In this document: positions 5,830 to 6,654 of the stretch, one piece after another | Position numbering within the stretch: position 1 is the stretch's first letter | Layout: every line of letters begins with the position of its first letter | NCBI GenBank assembly: GCA_012511315.1 | Contig: JAAZGI010000420.1 | Coordinates: 1 to 6,654 of the forward strand | Length of the DNA stretch: 6,654 bases | Source of the DNA: Clostridium sp. | Lineage (GTDB): Bacteria > Bacillota > Clostridia > Clostridiales > Clostridiaceae | Direction: 5' to 3' | Program-made: the position numbers and the translations under genes | Notes under the pieces: model-generated | Told to the model about the DNA's origin: nothing | What the model saw: the letters and a program-made list of their open reading frames with translations, nothing else | The model's database searches: none

Positions 5830-6547
5830 CTGTTTCCTCAATATATTTACCGCTGACATATCCTACGTTAGGTCCAAAATCGATGCTCCACCAACCCTTT
5901 AAATAATAAAGCAAATCTACAGGGGTTCCCTGCTCTAGAGTTCCAATGATTGAGTGAGAAACGCCGCGACCACTGCGAACATTGAGACAAGAAGCTTTAA
6001 CAATCCCTGTCTGACCACCGTTCTTCGAATTGTCCATCGCCGGTTCCCAGTTTGGCCTTTTTTGAAGTTGCCATCTGCCACGGTGACTTTTAACAACACG
6101 CTGGAACTGAACCCACAAAACGGGGTTTTCAATCATGCGCTTAGGACATTCTTTGCCAGATACATCCTTGTGCCGCAACAAAACGGAAATACCTGTTTGG
6201 TCCATTAAAGCCGCCACCAGTCGAGCAGCTCGATACCAAGCAGAGTAATAATCGCCATTCACACAAATTTCAATACCAATTGTATTTTGATTGGAGTACT
6301 TCCCAAGGGGTTTACCACAGTGCCAAGCAACTTTGTCGTGACTCAGTAGACGTATGATTTCATTGTCATCCACAACATAGTGGCAGCTGACCTTTACTCC
6401 TGGGGTAGAAAAGTACAAACTGTGGTTTAAAGCTCCCGCCGAAGGCATCTCATTATCCGTTTCATGAATCACAATAGCTACCGGCTTATTTCCAAAGCCA
6501 TGATTAATCGGAATCAGTCGTTCTCTATAGGGCAACCATTCAAGCAT
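5822..6547 (-). CDS. N-acetylmuramoyl-L-alanine amidase with C-terminal SH3 domain (endolysin-like)
   Basis: This 241-residue peptidoglycan hydrolase should cut the bond between N-acetylmuramic acid and the stem peptide. Residues about 20-150 form an Amidase_2 domain. The probable zinc ligands are H28 in IVIHET, H126 in LLRHKDVS and C134 in GKECPKR. Y57 in SCHYVVDD and K132 match positions of known catalytic residues in T7-lysozyme-like enzymes. A basic, flexible linker (about 151-180) leads to a bacterial SH3 wall-binding domain (181-237, with CLNVRSG and GWWSIDFGPNVGYVSGKYI). There is no signal peptide or membrane segment, as in phage endolysins and spore or prophage-derived autolysins. No holin or other phage gene is visible, so a domesticated lysin or a prophage edge beyond the window are both possible. 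The ATG has GAGGTGAT (6551-6558) directly upstream. The gene ends in its own terminator. Confidence 0.93.
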   Translation of the reverse strand: MLEWLPYRERLIPINHGFGNKPVAIVIHETDNEMPSAGALNHSLYFSTPGVKVSCHYVVDDNEIIRLLSHDKVAWHCGKPLGKYSNQNTIGIEICVNGDYYSAWYRAARLVAALMDQTGISVLLRHKDVSGKECPKRMIENPVLWVQFQRVVKSHRGRWQLQKRPNWEPAMDNSKNGGQTGIVKASCLNVRSGRGVSHSIIGTLEQGTPVDLLYYLKGWWSIDFGPNVGYVSGKYIEETGQ

Positions 6548-6654
6548 TTCATCACCTCAGTCTATAAATAGGCCAGAGATTGTAAAACTGACAGCAAGTG
6601 TGGATAGTCACTCCCCCAGATTGAGAGTATATGGAATCAAAACAAAGAAAAAAA

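Noticed and set aside
5954..6208. Plus-strand 84-codon frame inside the amidase gene
   Set aside because: It is antisense to the amidase domain and linker, whose motifs are clear. It has no ribosome-binding evidence of its own.

Overview
The window reads as an ordinary chromosomal segment of a low-to-moderate GC Gram-positive bacterium, most likely a Firmicute of the Clostridia/Bacilli type. The evidence is AT-rich DNA, strong AGGAGG-like Shine-Dalgarno sites before nearly every gene, compact intrinsic terminators, and protein sequences of Firmicute character. The genus cannot be named from the sequence alone. No tRNA, rRNA, CRISPR array, insertion sequence or recognisable riboswitch was seen.

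Layout, left to right. Positions 1-436 hold no convincing gene. They contain two small adjacent hairpins, a four-copy 15-bp tandem repeat and a long imperfect palindrome, and look like decayed or repeat-bearing intergenic DNA. Next comes a minus-strand gene for a fused permease-ATPase ABC exporter half-transporter (456-2168). It is divergent from a plus-strand pair: a glycerophosphodiester phosphodiesterase (2364-3110) and nucleoside-diphosphate kinase (3085-3489), which overlap by 26 bp. A bidirectional terminator (3507-3548) separates this pair from a convergent minus-strand operon, transcribed thymidylate synthase (5606-4815), dihydrofolate reductase (4815-4270), HAD-family hydrolase (4309-3632). 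The last minus-strand gene, at the right edge, encodes an endolysin-like N-acetylmuramoyl-L-alanine amidase with a C-terminal SH3 domain (6547-5822). It ends in its own terminator, built over its stop codon.

How the genes fit together. ThyA makes dTMP and converts methylene-tetrahydrofolate to dihydrofolate, which DHFR reduces back, so the first two operon genes form one metabolic cycle. Their TAATG junction implies translational coupling. The HAD hydrolase is coupled in turn by a 40-bp overlap with DHFR; its substrate is unknown, and a nucleotide or related phosphate ester is only a contextual guess. Ndk, on the facing strand, phosphorylates nucleoside diphosphates, so the region is enriched for nucleotide metabolism. 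GDPD (phospholipid head-group turnover), the ABC exporter and the amidase are envelope-related but show no clear link to it.

I did not find a convincing undescribed system. The points most worth checking are the palindrome and tandem repeat at the left end, the overprinted DHFR/HAD junction with its acidic tail, the unassigned coupled HAD enzyme, and the open frame continuing past the amidase stop codon.
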